Positions 35,530 to 48,081 of a stretch of 64,000 nucleotides of DNA are shown one piece after another (the stretch's first letter is position 1; the number at the start of each line of letters is the position of its first letter). The position numbers and the translations under genes are program-made. A model generated the notes under the pieces. That model ran no database searches, had not been told where the DNA came from, and worked only from the letters and a program-made list of their open reading frames with translations. The DNA comes from Bidens hawaiensis (lineage: Eukaryota > Streptophyta > Magnoliopsida > Asterales > Asteraceae): contig JAIQDT010004988.1 in the NCBI GenBank assembly GCA_021521415.1, positions 62,001 through 126,000 of the forward strand, written 5' to 3'.

Positions 35530-36671
35530 AACATGTCAAACTGTCAGTACGTCACAACTGGTTTCATCTACCGTTGTGGTTAATTCTTGTATATACGGTT
35601 GTTACCAAGACCAGACAATGTTTCATTATTACAATAAACGGAAATTGAGCAGTTAAAACAATCTTTGTGATAGGGGTGTGCATAAATAGGGCTGGACTGA
35701 AAAACTCGAGAACCCGGACCGAAAAAGACCGAAACCCGGATCTATAATATTACTGTCGGTTCTTTGTTGGGTCTCATAATCTGCTCAGTTCGGGTTCGGG
35801 TCGGGTATCGGGCCAAGACCCTGGTTAACCCGACTATTTCAGGACCGACCCGAAGTTTAAATAAATGTATTAAAAATTCTATTATATGGTTACCAAATTT
35901 AGCGAAATATGCTGGTTTTGTCAACACTTTCCATTAGGAGCACCTGTTTAAAAGAGGAACAGATAATTATCAATAATATTATCAATCATACATGTTTAAA
36001 AATCAAAATAACACAACCAAAAAACTTAAGCATCAATTAAACTTCGATCAAGTCTGTTAGCAGCTTTTTTACAAGAGCAAAGGAAATCATAATTCATATC
36101 ATAAGGTATTAACTAAATGATTTTAATTCATGATGTGTAGAATGATTATTATTGATGTGAATACGTGCTTTGATCAATACATTTACCATATTTTTTTGTT
36201 ACAGGACATTAGAATTGAGTCATTTAATTCCTGTGTTTTAAAGATTTATTCTCACATGATTTATGTACCGGACATTAGTTAGTAAATTTGATTGTGTGAT
36301 TTGCAAATTATTTTCTTTGGTCTTGAAGTTTTAATTGCTATTGTATATTACCTTTAACTTTGGTGTGTTTGTCTTTTGATGTTACTAATACACTAATAAA
36401 GCAATAACAAGTCCAATTCCACTTATAAAGTTATAAGGAATATCCATCGAGGTTAAATTTGAAACGCTAATCAGTTAATAATTGAAAATATAACCACTTT
36501 AATGATCACTTGCAGCTGTTAAACTGTTAGTTTAGGGGTAAACAAAGCATGATAAAGCTGTTAGTTAAAGTATATTTTGGTTAGCATTTAGCAAGCTGTT
36601 AGTTAATACATACACAATAATTTTTAAAAATATTTTTTAACTTTGGTGTTTTTGTTCCTGATTAATTATAG

Positions 36672-38968
36672 ATGGAGTCACAAAATATTCAAGATTTATC
36701 AAGCAATGAATCTCACGGAAGAGATAAAAGGAAGTCACCACCTGTTGCAGAAAATGCAAAAAAGAAACCTAAAACGTCCACTTCCAAGAACACGAAAACT
36801 TCCAAAAAGTCAGGAACTTCTAAGAAGGCCTAAGGATCTCTTGTTTGGCTTGATTTTGACAAGTTTGAAGATGAAGAGGGGAACAAAAGGGCAAGATACA
36901 AGCATTGCTCGACTGATTTGGCGGCAGACCCAGTTGTGAATGGCACATCGGCATTGAGCCGACACTCAAAGAGATGTGAAAAACACCTGGATTACCAAAA
37001 AAATAAAAAAAAACATATTCCTCAAAAAGAATGATGACGTTGAGGGTGGTGGTGTTGAAGTCAAGAGTTGGAAATTCTGTGCCGAAGCATGCAATAGGGC
37101 TATAACTGAGATGGTGATTCTCGACGAGCTCCCGTTTTCATTTGTGGAGCGTGTCGGTTTTAGAAGGCTTTTACAAGCATTTTATCCAAATTTTAAGGTA
37201 CCTAGTAGGACCACCGTTGCAAGGAACTCTGGTAATAGATATTTAGAGGAAAAGGCCAAGCTAAAGTCCTTTTTTGCAAATAGTAAAAGGAAGGTGTGTC
37301 TAACCACCGACACATGGATGTCAATACAGAATGTCAACTATATGAGTGTCACGACTCACTTTATCGATGACAACTGGGTGTTGAACAAGAGGATAATAAA
37401 CTTTAAGGATATCACTAGTCATAAAGGAGAGGACATAGGCAGGGCTCTCATTCAGTATCTAAAAGAATGGGAAATTGAAGACATCTTAACCATTACATTA
37501 GATAATGGGTCAGCAAATAATACGGCGATAGAGTTTGTAAAAGGTAGGTTAGATAACCTACTAGGTGACGGGAGATATGTGCAAGTCCGATGTATGGCGC
37601 ACATTATCAACTTCATTGTGAAAGATGGGCTACGCGATGGAGCCCTCCCTATTGATCGGATAAGAAACGCAATTCGGCATATTCGACATTCTCCTAAAAG
37701 ACTAGACGTGTTTAAAAAATGTGTTAAGGCAGAAAAGATTGATAGTAAAGCACTCTTATGCTTAGATATGCCTACAAGATGGAACTCCACATATGAGATG
37801 TTGGACAGGGCAGAAAAATTTGAGAAGGCTTTTTACGCATATGATTTGGGTGATGGTGTTCCTAAAGTTACAGATTGGAGTTACGCTAGAAGGTTAAGAA
37901 ATTTACTAGAATTGTTTGAGGATAAAACCATTAACGCTTCAGCTACGAAACATGTGACAGTTAACATGTTTTTTACTGAAATGATGGATATCTACAATCA
38001 TATAAGAGAAATGAAAGATATAGATCTGCAATCTAAACTTATGGTTGATGCAATGCAAGATAAGTTTGACAAATATTGGGGAACTAATAACAAAGGTTTT
38101 AATTATATCCTCTACTTTGCTGCTGTACTAGATCCTCAGTCGAAATTGGGTGTTTTGTCATTTGGCTTTGAATGTGTGTTTAAGGCTGAAAAAAGGAAGG
38201 AGACGAAAGAGGAACTTAACGATAGGGTTGGAAAAGCTGTTAAACTTATAACTGATGAACATGAGATAGTTTTTAAGCACTACGAGCGAAATAGTGAAAG
38301 GCTAAGTTCAAGTTCAAGTCAAGTTTCACAAAGGGCAAGTAACGTTGAAAGTTCTACACGTGGATCGAGTGGTTTTTTTAGTCGGTATAAATCGGCTGGT
38401 GGTTATAGCTCGTATGAAACTAAAACCGAACTTCAAAAGTACCTTGACGATATCAAGGAGCCTGATTACGAGGGATTTGATATTCTACAATGATGGAAAG
38501 GTTCGTCTTCAAAATACTCGATAGTAGTGAAAATGGCAAAAGGTCCGTTTACTAGTTTACTTAATTTACTAATAATTGTGCTTTGCCTATTAATTATTAA
38601 ATTAACTTATTATCCAGTATCATATTTCTAGATATACTAGCTATCCGGGTTTCCAGTGTTGCTTCGGAGTCCGCTTTTAGTACGGGCGGAAGAGTTGTGG
38701 AACCATATAGAAGTTCTTTGGCCCTTCCTCTTGTTGAGGCATTAATATGCACAGAGGATTGGATTGGTTTATCAAGCAAGAAGATAAACGATACTGAAAG
38801 CCCGACAGACTTTGATGATATTGGAAAAGGTAAGTTGAATATACACTAGCAACATCCTTATGTAGTCCATTATATTGATGAAATTATTTTTAATAATATA
38901 ATCTTTTTTCTTTTGTAGAAATTTGTGAGAAATCGGAACCAAGAAACATGAATGCCAAGGTCGAATGA
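36672..38968 (+). pseudogene. hAT-Ac transposase, RICESLEEPER-like, broken
   Basis: ATG at 36672 directly follows a TATAG acceptor-like site. The N-terminal part is Lys-rich and has a BED finger (SLVWLDFDKFEDE ... ARYKHC ... ALSRHSKRC) in which the first zinc Cys is Tyr. TAA at 36831 (codon 54) and a shift in an A-rich stretch near 37010 separate it from the 505-residue main frame (36976-38493), which holds the catalytic core (KVCLTTDTWMSIQNVNYMSV, ITLDNGSANNTAI, VRCMAHIINFIVKDGL, TRWNSTYEML). A TGA at 38491 breaks the frame; it continues to a donor at 38543, resumes at 38632 with the dimerisation domain (DILAIRVSSVASESAFSTGG), then a last intron (38830-38918) and stop at 38966. Overall organisation is full length; at least three lesions make it inactive. 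Confidence 0.88.
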
Positions 38969-39689
38969 TCGGTGGATACGGATGGATTGATTTCGATTGT
39001 CAAGTCAAATTACTATTATTTGGTTGAAGTTAAAAAAATATTAATGTTTTTGGTATACACTGTCTTATAATTTGGGATTTTAGGTGAATTGGACTCTAAT
39101 GTTTTTGTGATTTTGGAGATTGAATTCTATATGCAATATGTTTTTTAGGTTACTGATTGTTATGGAGATTTTTGGAGATTGAATTCGATATGATAATATC
39201 ACATGAAATCATGAATTATGAAAAATGATCAGTAGTAATATCATATGCACAATGAAAACATATAATAGTAACCATGAATTCAATCATCCAATGAATATGT
39301 AAACAAATAAAATAGCAACCATATCATATTATGCCTTTCAAACAAATAAAAAATAAACATTTTATTAATATATTTTGCAAAAAACGATGGCTAAATTTGA
39401 AATATATCTCTAAATAAAGGGGGAATAAAAAAGCAAATAACCTATTCCTAATGTTATCACTATCAGAATATATCTCTAATTAGTATGATAAATCAAATTC
39501 AAAAATTTCTAAAAAAAATCTAAATAATATCCTTAATAATATATCCCTAAAAATATAAAATGCATACACATAAGTAGCCCTAAAAAATTTCGAACCCTGC
39601 CTACTGCCTCCAGCATAAATTGCAATTTGCAAATATTATCACTCATTCTACAATCACACAGAGAATTAAGTATTTGCAGAGGTTACAAG

Positions 39690-39968
39690 GGTATGTTTGT
39701 ATTACGTTCTAAACAATTATTTCTTTTTAATTTAATCCATTGTTTTTCTTGTTGATGTTACACATAGATGGATCCAATGAATACAAGATCAAGTTATAAT
39801 GTTTGGACCGATTTTGAGAAGTTAACTGATGAGGAAGGGATGCAAAAAGCAAGATGCAAGCATTGTTTTGCTGTGTTCATTGCAGATGTGAAGAAGAATG
39901 GAATAGGTTCATTGCTAAGACATCATAAAAGATGTCCACTACGCCCGGGTAATCCGGAGATCAATTAA
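39690..39968 (+). CDS. Small BED zinc-finger protein encoded inside the hAT element
   Basis: Met 39768 begins a 66-residue frame, MDPMNTRSSYNVWTDFEKLT and onward, that is a BED finger with all ligands present: CKHC, then HHKRC near the C-terminus. The ATG directly follows CACATAG, an acceptor-like site, and a donor-like GGTATGTTTG lies at about 39690, so a 5'-UTR intron is likely, as for the transposase ATG at 36672. It ends with its own TAA; no catalytic domain follows. It could be a DNA-binding-only product (for example a repressor of the element) or the 5' remnant of a second transposase gene. The coding part is 39768-39968. Confidence 0.55.
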
Positions 39969-41507
39969 TTGGCTGTGCCCCTGCGGACGTTTTAAAGAAT
40001 TGTTTTCTTATTTCTTTATGTTCAATTTTCTTTAATTTTTAAGTTTCATTGATGAACTTATTTCATTAGTTTATTGATATCCAATTTATTTTCTCTAAGG
40101 CATTTCATCATGAACTAAAGTTCAGGAATACTATTTTAAAACATGCATAATTGGATTTAGATGATTCAATATAACTGTGTAACATTTTGGTTAACCATAA
40201 TATTATTATTGTGGATGTTCATTAATTTATTATAGCCTACAACAATTTCAATTAACATTGACATCATTACTAAATTAGATGTTCATTGAGGCATTTCGTC
40301 AAATAGTTGGAGGGCGTACCGAAGTAAACAATAAATCAAGCCTATATAGAGCAATTAAGCACAAAAGTTGTGAAATCAAATTGTACTAATCAAGAAATAA
40401 GGAAGAATCATGGACCAAATTTAAAAAATACATCAAACTTTTGAAATAATGATGATGAACAGAACAAGAATAATTAAGTAATAAGGAATAATCAAGTTTT
40501 TGAAGATAAATGAGCAAAATTACCTGATAAAGACCCATATGTATGTATGAATCGTCTGTTAATTGAATGAGTTTGAAATTGAATTGCATGCAGATCTTCT
40601 TTTGCTTGATTTTTACCGTAACCAATTGAAATGTTGCAGCTATAATTCGGGTTCGGTCCTGCTTGTGAAGCACCGAGAGACCGGATCTTCAAGAGACCGA
40701 CACTAGATATCAATTTCGGTTCAGACTTCGGTCTTCATATTCATGTTATATCGGTTTTCGGGTCGGGTCGGTCCTCTTCCGGGTCGGGTCGGGTCGGGTA
40801 ATTTAATTTGCACAGCCCTACTTTGTGAAACCCATGTACTTTAGAAAAAAGGATGCAAACATACTATAAGTCTGTTACTCAAAATTACATATTCAAATTG
40901 CAATTAAAACGTACACCATTAATAAGCTTATTTTATGCTAATATAGAATATAAATATTTATAGAAGTAAAACGGCAAAATTTATAGGGAAAATGACCAAA
41001 ATGGTTCATTTGACCAACCATATTCCTTAACAAACCCTCCAATTTTATAATTAACCAAAATGGCCCTTCCAAGAATGGTTGGACCGACTATTTAGTTTTG
41101 TCGTCCGACGGTTTATGAAACCAACAAGACCTTAACATGTGTTCTCTAAACAATAGGATATGTCATCCTACTAATCTATTATGTCGACTGATTGATCTAT
41201 TTCGTCGGCCAACTGATCTATTTGGTCAGGTATTTCAAAAAATGATTTCTTTTTTAAAACAAAGAATTTATTTTTAGTCGACCAAATAGATAAGTCAGCC
41301 AACATAATAAATTAGTAAGATGGCAGATCTTATTGTTTTGAGAGCATGTGTCAAGATCTTGTGGGTTTCATAACCCGTCGGACGACATGACTAAACAGTC
41401 GGTCCAACCATTCTTAGAAGGGCCATTTTGAGTATTTTCAAATTTGGGAGGTTAGTTAAGGAATGTGTGTCACACCCGACTTAGGGTCTAGGCGTGTGAC
41501 CCATAGT

Positions 41508-41891
41508 CAGGGTCGGCCATAAGGTGTGGCGGGGTGGTCTACAGCCACAGGCCCTACACCCTGCTAGGCCTGAATTTTATTTTTAAATTATATATGTTTT
41601 TATTAAAACGATATGTATATTTAGTGTTTAAACTCAATTGCATAACCACTAATTTGGTCTAGTGGCAAAGAGGTATTACTTCCAACCAAAAGGTTATGGG
41701 TTCTGGTATCATTTGAGACATGTTTAATCCTATTTTTATACAAAAGTTTTTTTACAAAACGTAAATTATAACCAAGTAAGCCCATCGAAATTAAATTGTT
41801 TAAACCCAATAAAATACTCTTTTTATTTAAGGCCCAAAAAATTTTTCGCCTTCAGCCAAAAATTTTTTTTGCTTTCTCGGAGCCAGCCCTG
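41508..41891. mobile_element. hAT MITE inside the solo LTR, 384 bp, TSD CCCATAGT
   Basis: Ends CAGGGTCGGCC and GGAGCCAGCCCTG; CCCATAGT is repeated exactly at 41500-41507 and 41892-41899. The intact LTR at 59748-61997 has no such insertion. Non-coding. Confidence 0.85.
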
Positions 41892-42799
41892 CCCATAGTT
41901 GGTACCTGTTTTGTAAATATATCAAAGTTGCGGGTTATTTAGCGGAAGACTTTGGTTATAATAAAATATTAATTTATTTTGAAAACTTCTCGGATGATAA
42001 ATATCCAAGTGTTTGATTTACAAACCTTGTTTGATCTTGTTTGCAACATTTTAATAATTAAAAACTGAGCCATCTCCATATAGCGAGCATCTATTCCATT
42101 AGTGACTTTTATTCCTTACTATCTGTATTATGCTTTCTTTCCTGAAATGTGGGGAGGAAATACGTCAGCGATATGCTGGTAAATCGTTAACTCTAAAACA
42201 ATTAATAAATCTTGACTGACAAGATAGTTTTCTTGAACACACTCAGCAACAACGTCTCGTATTTCTAGGGCTTATGCCACTTGCCATACACACACAATTA
42301 TGGTTCTCTGAGAACTGATGCCCATTGGAGAACTTTGGTTATGACTGCTAGCCTGCGGCCACGTACCCTTGCTTGATAGGCTAGACAGATATGTTCGAAT
42401 CCAGACACATGTGTACTCGGTCTGAGTTGCTTTTATTTTCTACCTTGTAATTTAGGGATCACATAATCCCATAAAACTAGAGATCACGTAATCTCATATA
42501 AGCAATTGACTGATTTGTTAAGATAAACAACCCGTTTATCTTAATGATTGACTGTAAATGTTTAACTTATTCACCTGTGATTATCTGTTCTGAATGATGT
42601 GGTGATCTCGTTTAAAAACCTTTGTGAGTGAATGATGTGTAACCTATAATAAAATAGGTTTATATAAATACCCGGATCGTCTCTTGATTCAGCTACAGGC
42701 CTTTAGTCTGGTTTTAATAGCTTTAAACCTTGACTGATCATTTGTTTGAATGAAATATTTAGACATGTAGTCTTTCCGTCTATTTACCAATCATGTGCT

Positions 42800-43080
42800 G
42801 AGTTTCTACTTTATGAAGAAACATTTATCATAGGTTTCTTCTTCAAGAAGAAATGTCAATTGACTGTAACCCTTGTATGTAAAATCTTATGTTTCTTAGT
42901 CATGAAGAAACATTAATTTTAACTATATCCCCTTGCATATATAAAACTTTGTGTTTCTTAATCGTGAAGAAACTATATTTAATTATATTTTCTTGTATGT
43001 AAAAGCTTATGTTTCTTAATCGTTAAGAAACAATATTTTAGCTATAACCTTTGTATGTATAAAGCTTATGTAAACATAGT
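42800..43080. repeat. 62-bp tandem repeat with hairpins in the LTR
   Basis: Four to five units each contain a GTTTCTTAATCGTGAAGAAAC-like hairpin followed by ATATATT...CTTGTATGTAAAAGCTTAT. The same array is present at 60790-61070 in the other LTR, inverted. Confidence 0.75.
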
Positions 43081-43364
43081 TATGATCAAGGTTTGGGCTA
43101 TACCCCAGATAATGGTTTAAGCCATATAAAATAATAACTTAAGCGGAATCCCTGCCTTGCATGGGTATTCGGATTTTATATGCCTAAGCTTGTACAAACA
43201 CCACTTATACTTTATATCGTGTACTGAGTCTTAAACGGTCGGAACCTTGGGGTTTGGCACGTATTACGAGAACCGGCACGTAAAACAAGGCTAAGTGTGT
43301 GAGAATGACGGTATTTTGGTGTGAAGAGAACATGCCGTTAGCCCTTCTAGTTATAGAAACTTTT

Positions 43365-43590
43365 GTGCTACTTCGCGTAGCGCAAAGGAAAAGAAGATTG
43401 GTCGTTCCCGTAGTGCGAACCGCCTTATTGTCTGCTAAGTCACCAACGGACACGTGGTACCACGTGTCCACACGTGTCAGACATGCCTAATTGCTAGTTC
43501 TCGTAACGCGAAGTGAACATGGATGAATTCTTCGCGTAGCGCGAAGTCATTTAGATTTGGTTAGGCATCCTTTCTATCGCGTAGCGCGAA
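43365..43590. repeat. CTTCGCGTAGCGCGAAG palindromes
   Basis: A perfect 17-base hairpin CTTCGCGTAGCGCGAAG lies at 43530-43546, with degenerate copies at about 43370, 43400, 43497 and 43575. The other LTR carries the same hairpin with different stem ends (60287-60476). Confidence 0.75.
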
Positions 43591-44240
43591 GGATCAATAT
43601 TCATATTTTTAACTTTTTGTCCTTGTACTTTGGTAGCTTGTCACATCTTGGTCTAACTTACATCAACCAAAAATACTAAGGCGGCTCTCAAGCGGTGATG
43701 CGAAGTGCAAAGTGCGCCATCAAAGCGTTACATTACGCCCATCGCCCGTGCCGTGCATGTCGGGTGCGAACCGCTAGGACCATTGGGTGCATCTCCGCAT
43801 ATAAGAATATTACTATGGAAATTTTTTATCTTATAAAGTGCTCCTAAGTTTTATAATTTTCCAATTGGGAGGAAATTTCTCTTTCATATTTATACCCATG
43901 TGGAATGCTTCCACTTTCTTCTTTCTTTCCATGTGGGATGAACTTTCTCATCTCTTTAACATAAGATGTTTTTTATTTTCTTACCTCATTTTTCCCATAA
44001 CATATCTTGAAAATATTTTTGGTTCTTCATCTTTATTAAGCTGTCAAACTTGGACCGAAATTTTGAGAATGTTACAATGTGGTTGGTCAAATGAACCATT
44101 TTGGTCATTTTCCTTAATTTATACATTAACAAGTTAGTTTCTTTTTTTCTTTTGAGCCGCCATAACTAGTTATTATTTATGATAATTTGTTTTGTAATAT
44201 ATGTTGTAACACACAGGTATTGAGTCAAAAAATTTAATCA

Positions 44241-45075
44241 TCTAATTATAATCTATTAAAGCAAGACATATTTTTCGCATGACCTTCAAATATGTCATTC
44301 ACATGGGATGTCAACCAATTAATTTTCATTTGTACATATTACACCTAATTAACTAATTTCTTAATTATCATGCCTCCAATTTAATATTTTTTTATGTTAA
44401 ATGATATAACAATTAATGCATTTTACAATTTAATCTTTATTAATTACCTCAATTAAAATAGTTATGAATTTCTTAAAATTATATTATTAGCAGTTTGTAA
44501 TTACCTAAATTAAGTTATTACCAAAGGAAAAATGGTTGGTTTCAACAACTTGATTAATTGGCTGAATATTTTTGACAGAAATATTATGGATTTACCGTTC
44601 AAAAGTGTTTGATACAAGTTGACTACATTTGGGCATAAAAATTGGAGCGTAGTTGAAACGAAGTTATAGCAGCTTGATATATTTTAGGTTCAATGATACG
44701 GTTTGTTATCAAGTAGTTCATAATATTTCACAAATAATTTACCCTTATAATATTTTTTATGATTATCTCAAAATTTCTTTTTGACTTTTTTTATACGGTT
44801 GTGATTAACCCGTAATGGACAAAACCAATCCGCTCATAGTCGATAAATGGTGTTGTGACTAAGTTCGTTTCTCTTTATGTGAGTAAGCAAACTTGACCAA
44901 TTTCAAGTAAAAGATTGTCATGGTTAATTTAAAATGCAAATACTACAATGCTACATGAAAGTTTATATATAGAAACAACGATAAATTTATTATTCAAGTT
45001 TTCTTAGTTTTTCTGTTAATTTAAGCCGGTGGATCAGACTCATATTTAATTCAAGTCAATTGTTTATTAGTAAAA
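44241..45075 (+). mobile_element. 5' part of a plus-strand Helitron
   Basis: A|TCTAATTATAATCTATTAAAG is a Helitron-like 5' end, and the first 280 bp is a reverse match to the minus-strand family (for example 25573-26087). Internal words (GATACAAGTTGACTACATTTGG) recur in 26180-27475. No 3' hairpin is found before the next Helitron starts; the rest may lie beyond 63464. Confidence 0.5.
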
Positions 45076-45193
45076 CTAGGTTAGATCTCGTGTTACACAC
45101 GGACAAAAAATATATAAAACCTCATATGTATATGTGTGTGTGTGTGCATGTGTTATATATATTTTAATGAATTATAAACTTCAAATAATCTAA

Positions 45194-45231
<38 letters not shown>
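45194..45231. repeat. (TTA)n microsatellite
   Basis: Uninterrupted ATT run inside the Helitron; the unbroken copy at 17475 has only two units. Confidence 0.9.
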
Positions 45232-45233
<2 letters not shown>

Positions 45234-45632
45234 AGGTATCACATTGTTGTTTTAATTAAAAGAATCCAACACACAAAGATAAATAGAGAAAAATAACAAT
45301 TTAAAACATAATTCTAAGTTATGTAACTTATACCATGAAATGAAAAAGACATATTAATTAAAACTTCATCATCTTTAGAAGTTATACGTTGTAAACTATG
45401 AAGTATAAACATGTAGATGCTGTAACATAAGTTGTGTGTTATAAAACTATTTTTATTGATATTATAAAACATTTAAGTACATGACATAAAGAATGCTAAA
45501 AACATGAATATAACAATGATATATAATTACAATTTTTATTAAACCGCGTCTTTAATAAAGCAACAATATAATCCAAAACTCGTGACTTAAACCGTCATTT
45601 TAACCCAAACATCTGTGCATTCTAGTCCAAAC

Positions 45633-47996
45633 TAGAGGTGCACAAATCAGGTATTAGAAAAACTCAAGTTCGAGTATGCAACTGGGTTCGGGTATGATCA
45701 GGTATTAGCAATACCCGGGTCTGGTTTGGGTCTTTAATACCCGGGTATTTGAATACCCTATTTTCGGGTATTAAAAAACCCTTTTTTCTGCAGCATTCTT
45801 CTGTTAACGTGTCCGCTTCGTTTTTTATCCCAACTCCATTTTTTTGCATACAAACTTCAAAGTTCATTCAAACATATATAAATAACTAAACAATGATATA
45901 AAAAACATATATTTTATGTGTTTTCAATTGTTGTTTGGTATATCAAAAGGTGCTACTCTAAACAAGTATATTTATATCAAATATGTGCTTGATGTGCTAA
46001 AAGTAGTCTAATAATTTTTAACTAAATTACGCTAATCTAGACACTAAGTAATACTCTAGACTCTCTAAAACTCGACTAAACTACTAACAGACAAGTGAAC
46101 CGATCGATTCTAGTAAAGCTAAGTAAGTTTGGATATCGAACTTTTGAGACTCTTTAAATTACGTTTATTAGCTAATTAGACTCAAATACAGACACGACGT
46201 ATTTATTTATATTTGTTTAAGGGGGTTTTTATTTAAAATACAAATTTAAGAAAACAAGTAAATTAAACGAAAGCACAAGTTTATTGATTAAATCAGATGA
46301 TGATGATGATGATAAATTACCTAGGCTAGAATCCCCTAAATTTCAGTTATTAATTAACTGGGAAAATATTTAGTTATGGACTGAGATCGTAAAATAGACA
46401 CTTAAAACAAAAACCCGAACAAGACCCCTGACCCTTCTTAAGAAGACACCTATGGGTTTCTAATAAGTTTTAATGCACACCTGTATTAAAAATCAAGTTT
46501 CCTTACGGTCACCTAATTAATTATGATTTAGTTCCTTTATACGAAATCCTACCTTACAGCGCGAAAATCAAAGGCAATTTAATATATTTAATTGATTCAA
46601 TAGACAATAATAAATAATCAAACCTAGACAGGCTCCTTACAAAAAACTAAATCTAGCAAGACTAAATAATAAAGATCTATCAATTACCTAGCACTTTACA
46701 GATATTTAGGTTAACAACACACTTAGGTCTAATTAGTTAATAATTATTATTCCTATGATCTTATTGCATATCAGTCATAAAATAGTCAAAAACACAAAGC
46801 AGATGACCTAATAGCAACCTATGATAATGACATACAATAATCAAGGCAACTATGGAATAATAACAATCAATTAAACAATCCTAAGCATCTATTTGCATCA
46901 ATTTAATATGATTAAATCTTTTTCTAAATCATAAAACCATAACGACAAATAAATCCAAGTCAAATCACAACGTCAAAATAGGTTCATCATAAGACTAAGT
47001 AGTTCATGCAATTTAGCCAAGCATCTTAAATTTAAACAAAACAATCATGCAAGAATTCATGGTGAAAAACAAGATAAACGAAAGATTAAAGGCGATAAAA
47101 CCCGTGATTTTCGTTCTTGAATGATAAGCATGTCACCGTATGATTTCAAGCCTCCAAAACCTCCAAAAGATCTCCTCTTGAGCTCTAAAATTCGTCCCAA
47201 ATGGCTAGGGTCTTCGGGTTATGCTTAGGGTTAAGTTTAGAGGTATTTAAATAGGTTTCCAAGGCCCAAAATCATCAAAAATCGAACTTTCTGGAATATT
47301 GAGGTGGTGGCGCCGCGCGACAGGCTCCTCCCCTCCAGGCCTCGTGGCGCTTCGGCTAGGGGGGGGGGAGTGGCCTGGTCTGGTCCGATTCACTCCTGGT
47401 TCGGTCCAGTTCGTTTCATGATGCTCCGATTCGCCGGTTTAGCTCATTTAAGCTTGTTTTTCGCTCTTTTTAACCATGAACAAGTCCCAGGACCTACATT
47501 ATTCAAATGTGTTAGTAATACAAATTCTAATAAAAACCGAACATAAACTAATAAAATATTACATAAAATGTACATAGGATTTATGTATATTTACCATTAT
47601 ATCAGTGCTCCAAAAAGATCCGTTGAAGAACAGCTATAGATCTGTGGGCAGCCACTATCAAGTGCCACACAGACACATGTACACAAACACTAATATCCGG
47701 GTATGCAAAAAAATCCGCTTCGAGTATGCAAAAAAACTCGATTCGATCCAAAAAAACCCGGGTTTCAGGTATAACTAGAACTGGGTTTCGGGTTTCCGGT
47801 ATAACTAGAATTGGGTTTCGAGTATTATTGGGTTTAGATCGGGTGCGGGTTCGGGTTTCAGCATTGAAAGTCATACCCTATGCGTACCCTACAGGTAGGG
47901 TCGGGTTCGGGTATTAAAAACCCGGTTCTTAAAAAAAACGGTTGTGGATTTTTTTTTCTGGTCCGGTTCTGGGTTCGGGTTTTTTTTGCACATCTA
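45633..47996. mobile_element. hAT-like element with GGGTATT words, split by a solo LTR
   Basis: Starts TAGAGGTGCACAAATC, ends TTTGCACATCTA. Flanks GTCCAAAC (45625-45632) and GTCAAAAT (47997-48004) agree at 6 of 8 positions, the last base being disturbed by a later insertion. The body has CGGGTATTAAA, ACCCGGGT and GGTTTCGGGT words on both sides of the nested solo LTR. Own length about 744 bp. The frames 45664-45867, 47602-47874 and 47880-48215 are word-repeat artefacts. Confidence 0.75.
45990..47604. mobile_element. Solo LTR, 1,615 bp, TSD GTGCT
   Basis: Starts TGATGTGCTAAAAG and ends ACCATTATATCA; GTGCT is repeated exactly at 45985-45989 and 47605-47609. It is related to the fragment at 6843-7640 and in style to the solo LTR at 3899-5593 (AAGTGAACCGATCG against AAGTGTACCGATCG). 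No coding region. Confidence 0.85.
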
Positions 47997-48003
47997 GTCA
48001 AAA

Positions 48004-48081
48004 TGTCAAAGAGTATAAAACCAGAATATGCATGGATTTGGATCAATTGGATCCAAGAAGCCAACAATATCAAAAAAACCT
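48004..48081. other. Unassigned junction sequence
   Basis: 78 bp between the apparent left TSD copy of the Tekay element and the start of the partial Tat copy. It begins TGTCAAAGAGTATAAAACC and matches nothing else in the window that I can see. Confidence 0.4.

Larger units (their letters stand above)
35671..40820 (+). mobile_element. hAT-Ac transposon, 5,150 bp, TSD CTTTGTGA
   Basis: Left end TAGGGGTGTGCATAAAT and right end ATTTGCACAGCCCTA form an inverted repeat. CTTTGTGA is repeated exactly at 35663-35670 and 40821-40828. Just inside both ends are arrays of GGGTTCGG, GGGTCGGG and ACCGAACC-type words (35690-35860 and 40640-40800). The interior carries a RICESLEEPER-like transposase gene and a second, small BED-finger gene. 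Its termini link it to four smaller elements in this window. Confidence 0.9.
41468..44076 (-). mobile_element. Solo LTR, Tekay-type gypsy, TSD ATGTG
   Basis: Plus-strand ends TGTCACACCC and GAATGTTACA; ATGTG is repeated exactly at 41463-41467 and 44077-44081. It matches the 3' LTR at 59748-61997 in reverse complement over most of its length (for example the words around TCGCTATAC-type promoter, GTTTCTTAATCGTGAAGAAAC and the end). Without the nested hAT it is about 2,217 bp. The orientation is taken from the copy with a PPT. Confidence 0.85.
40986..44113. mobile_element. Foldback element interrupted by a Tekay-type solo LTR
   Basis: The left end GGGAAAATGACCAAAATGG, continuing TTCATTTGACCAACCAT, is inverted at the right end (GGTTGGTCAAATGAACC, ATTTTGGTCATTTTCC), giving terminal arms of more than 30 bp. 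Inner parts are inverted too (TGGCCCTTCCAAGAATGG versus CCATTCTTAGAAGGGCCA; CAACATAATA... ). Without the nested solo LTR it is about 515 bp and almost a complete palindrome. Confidence 0.8.
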
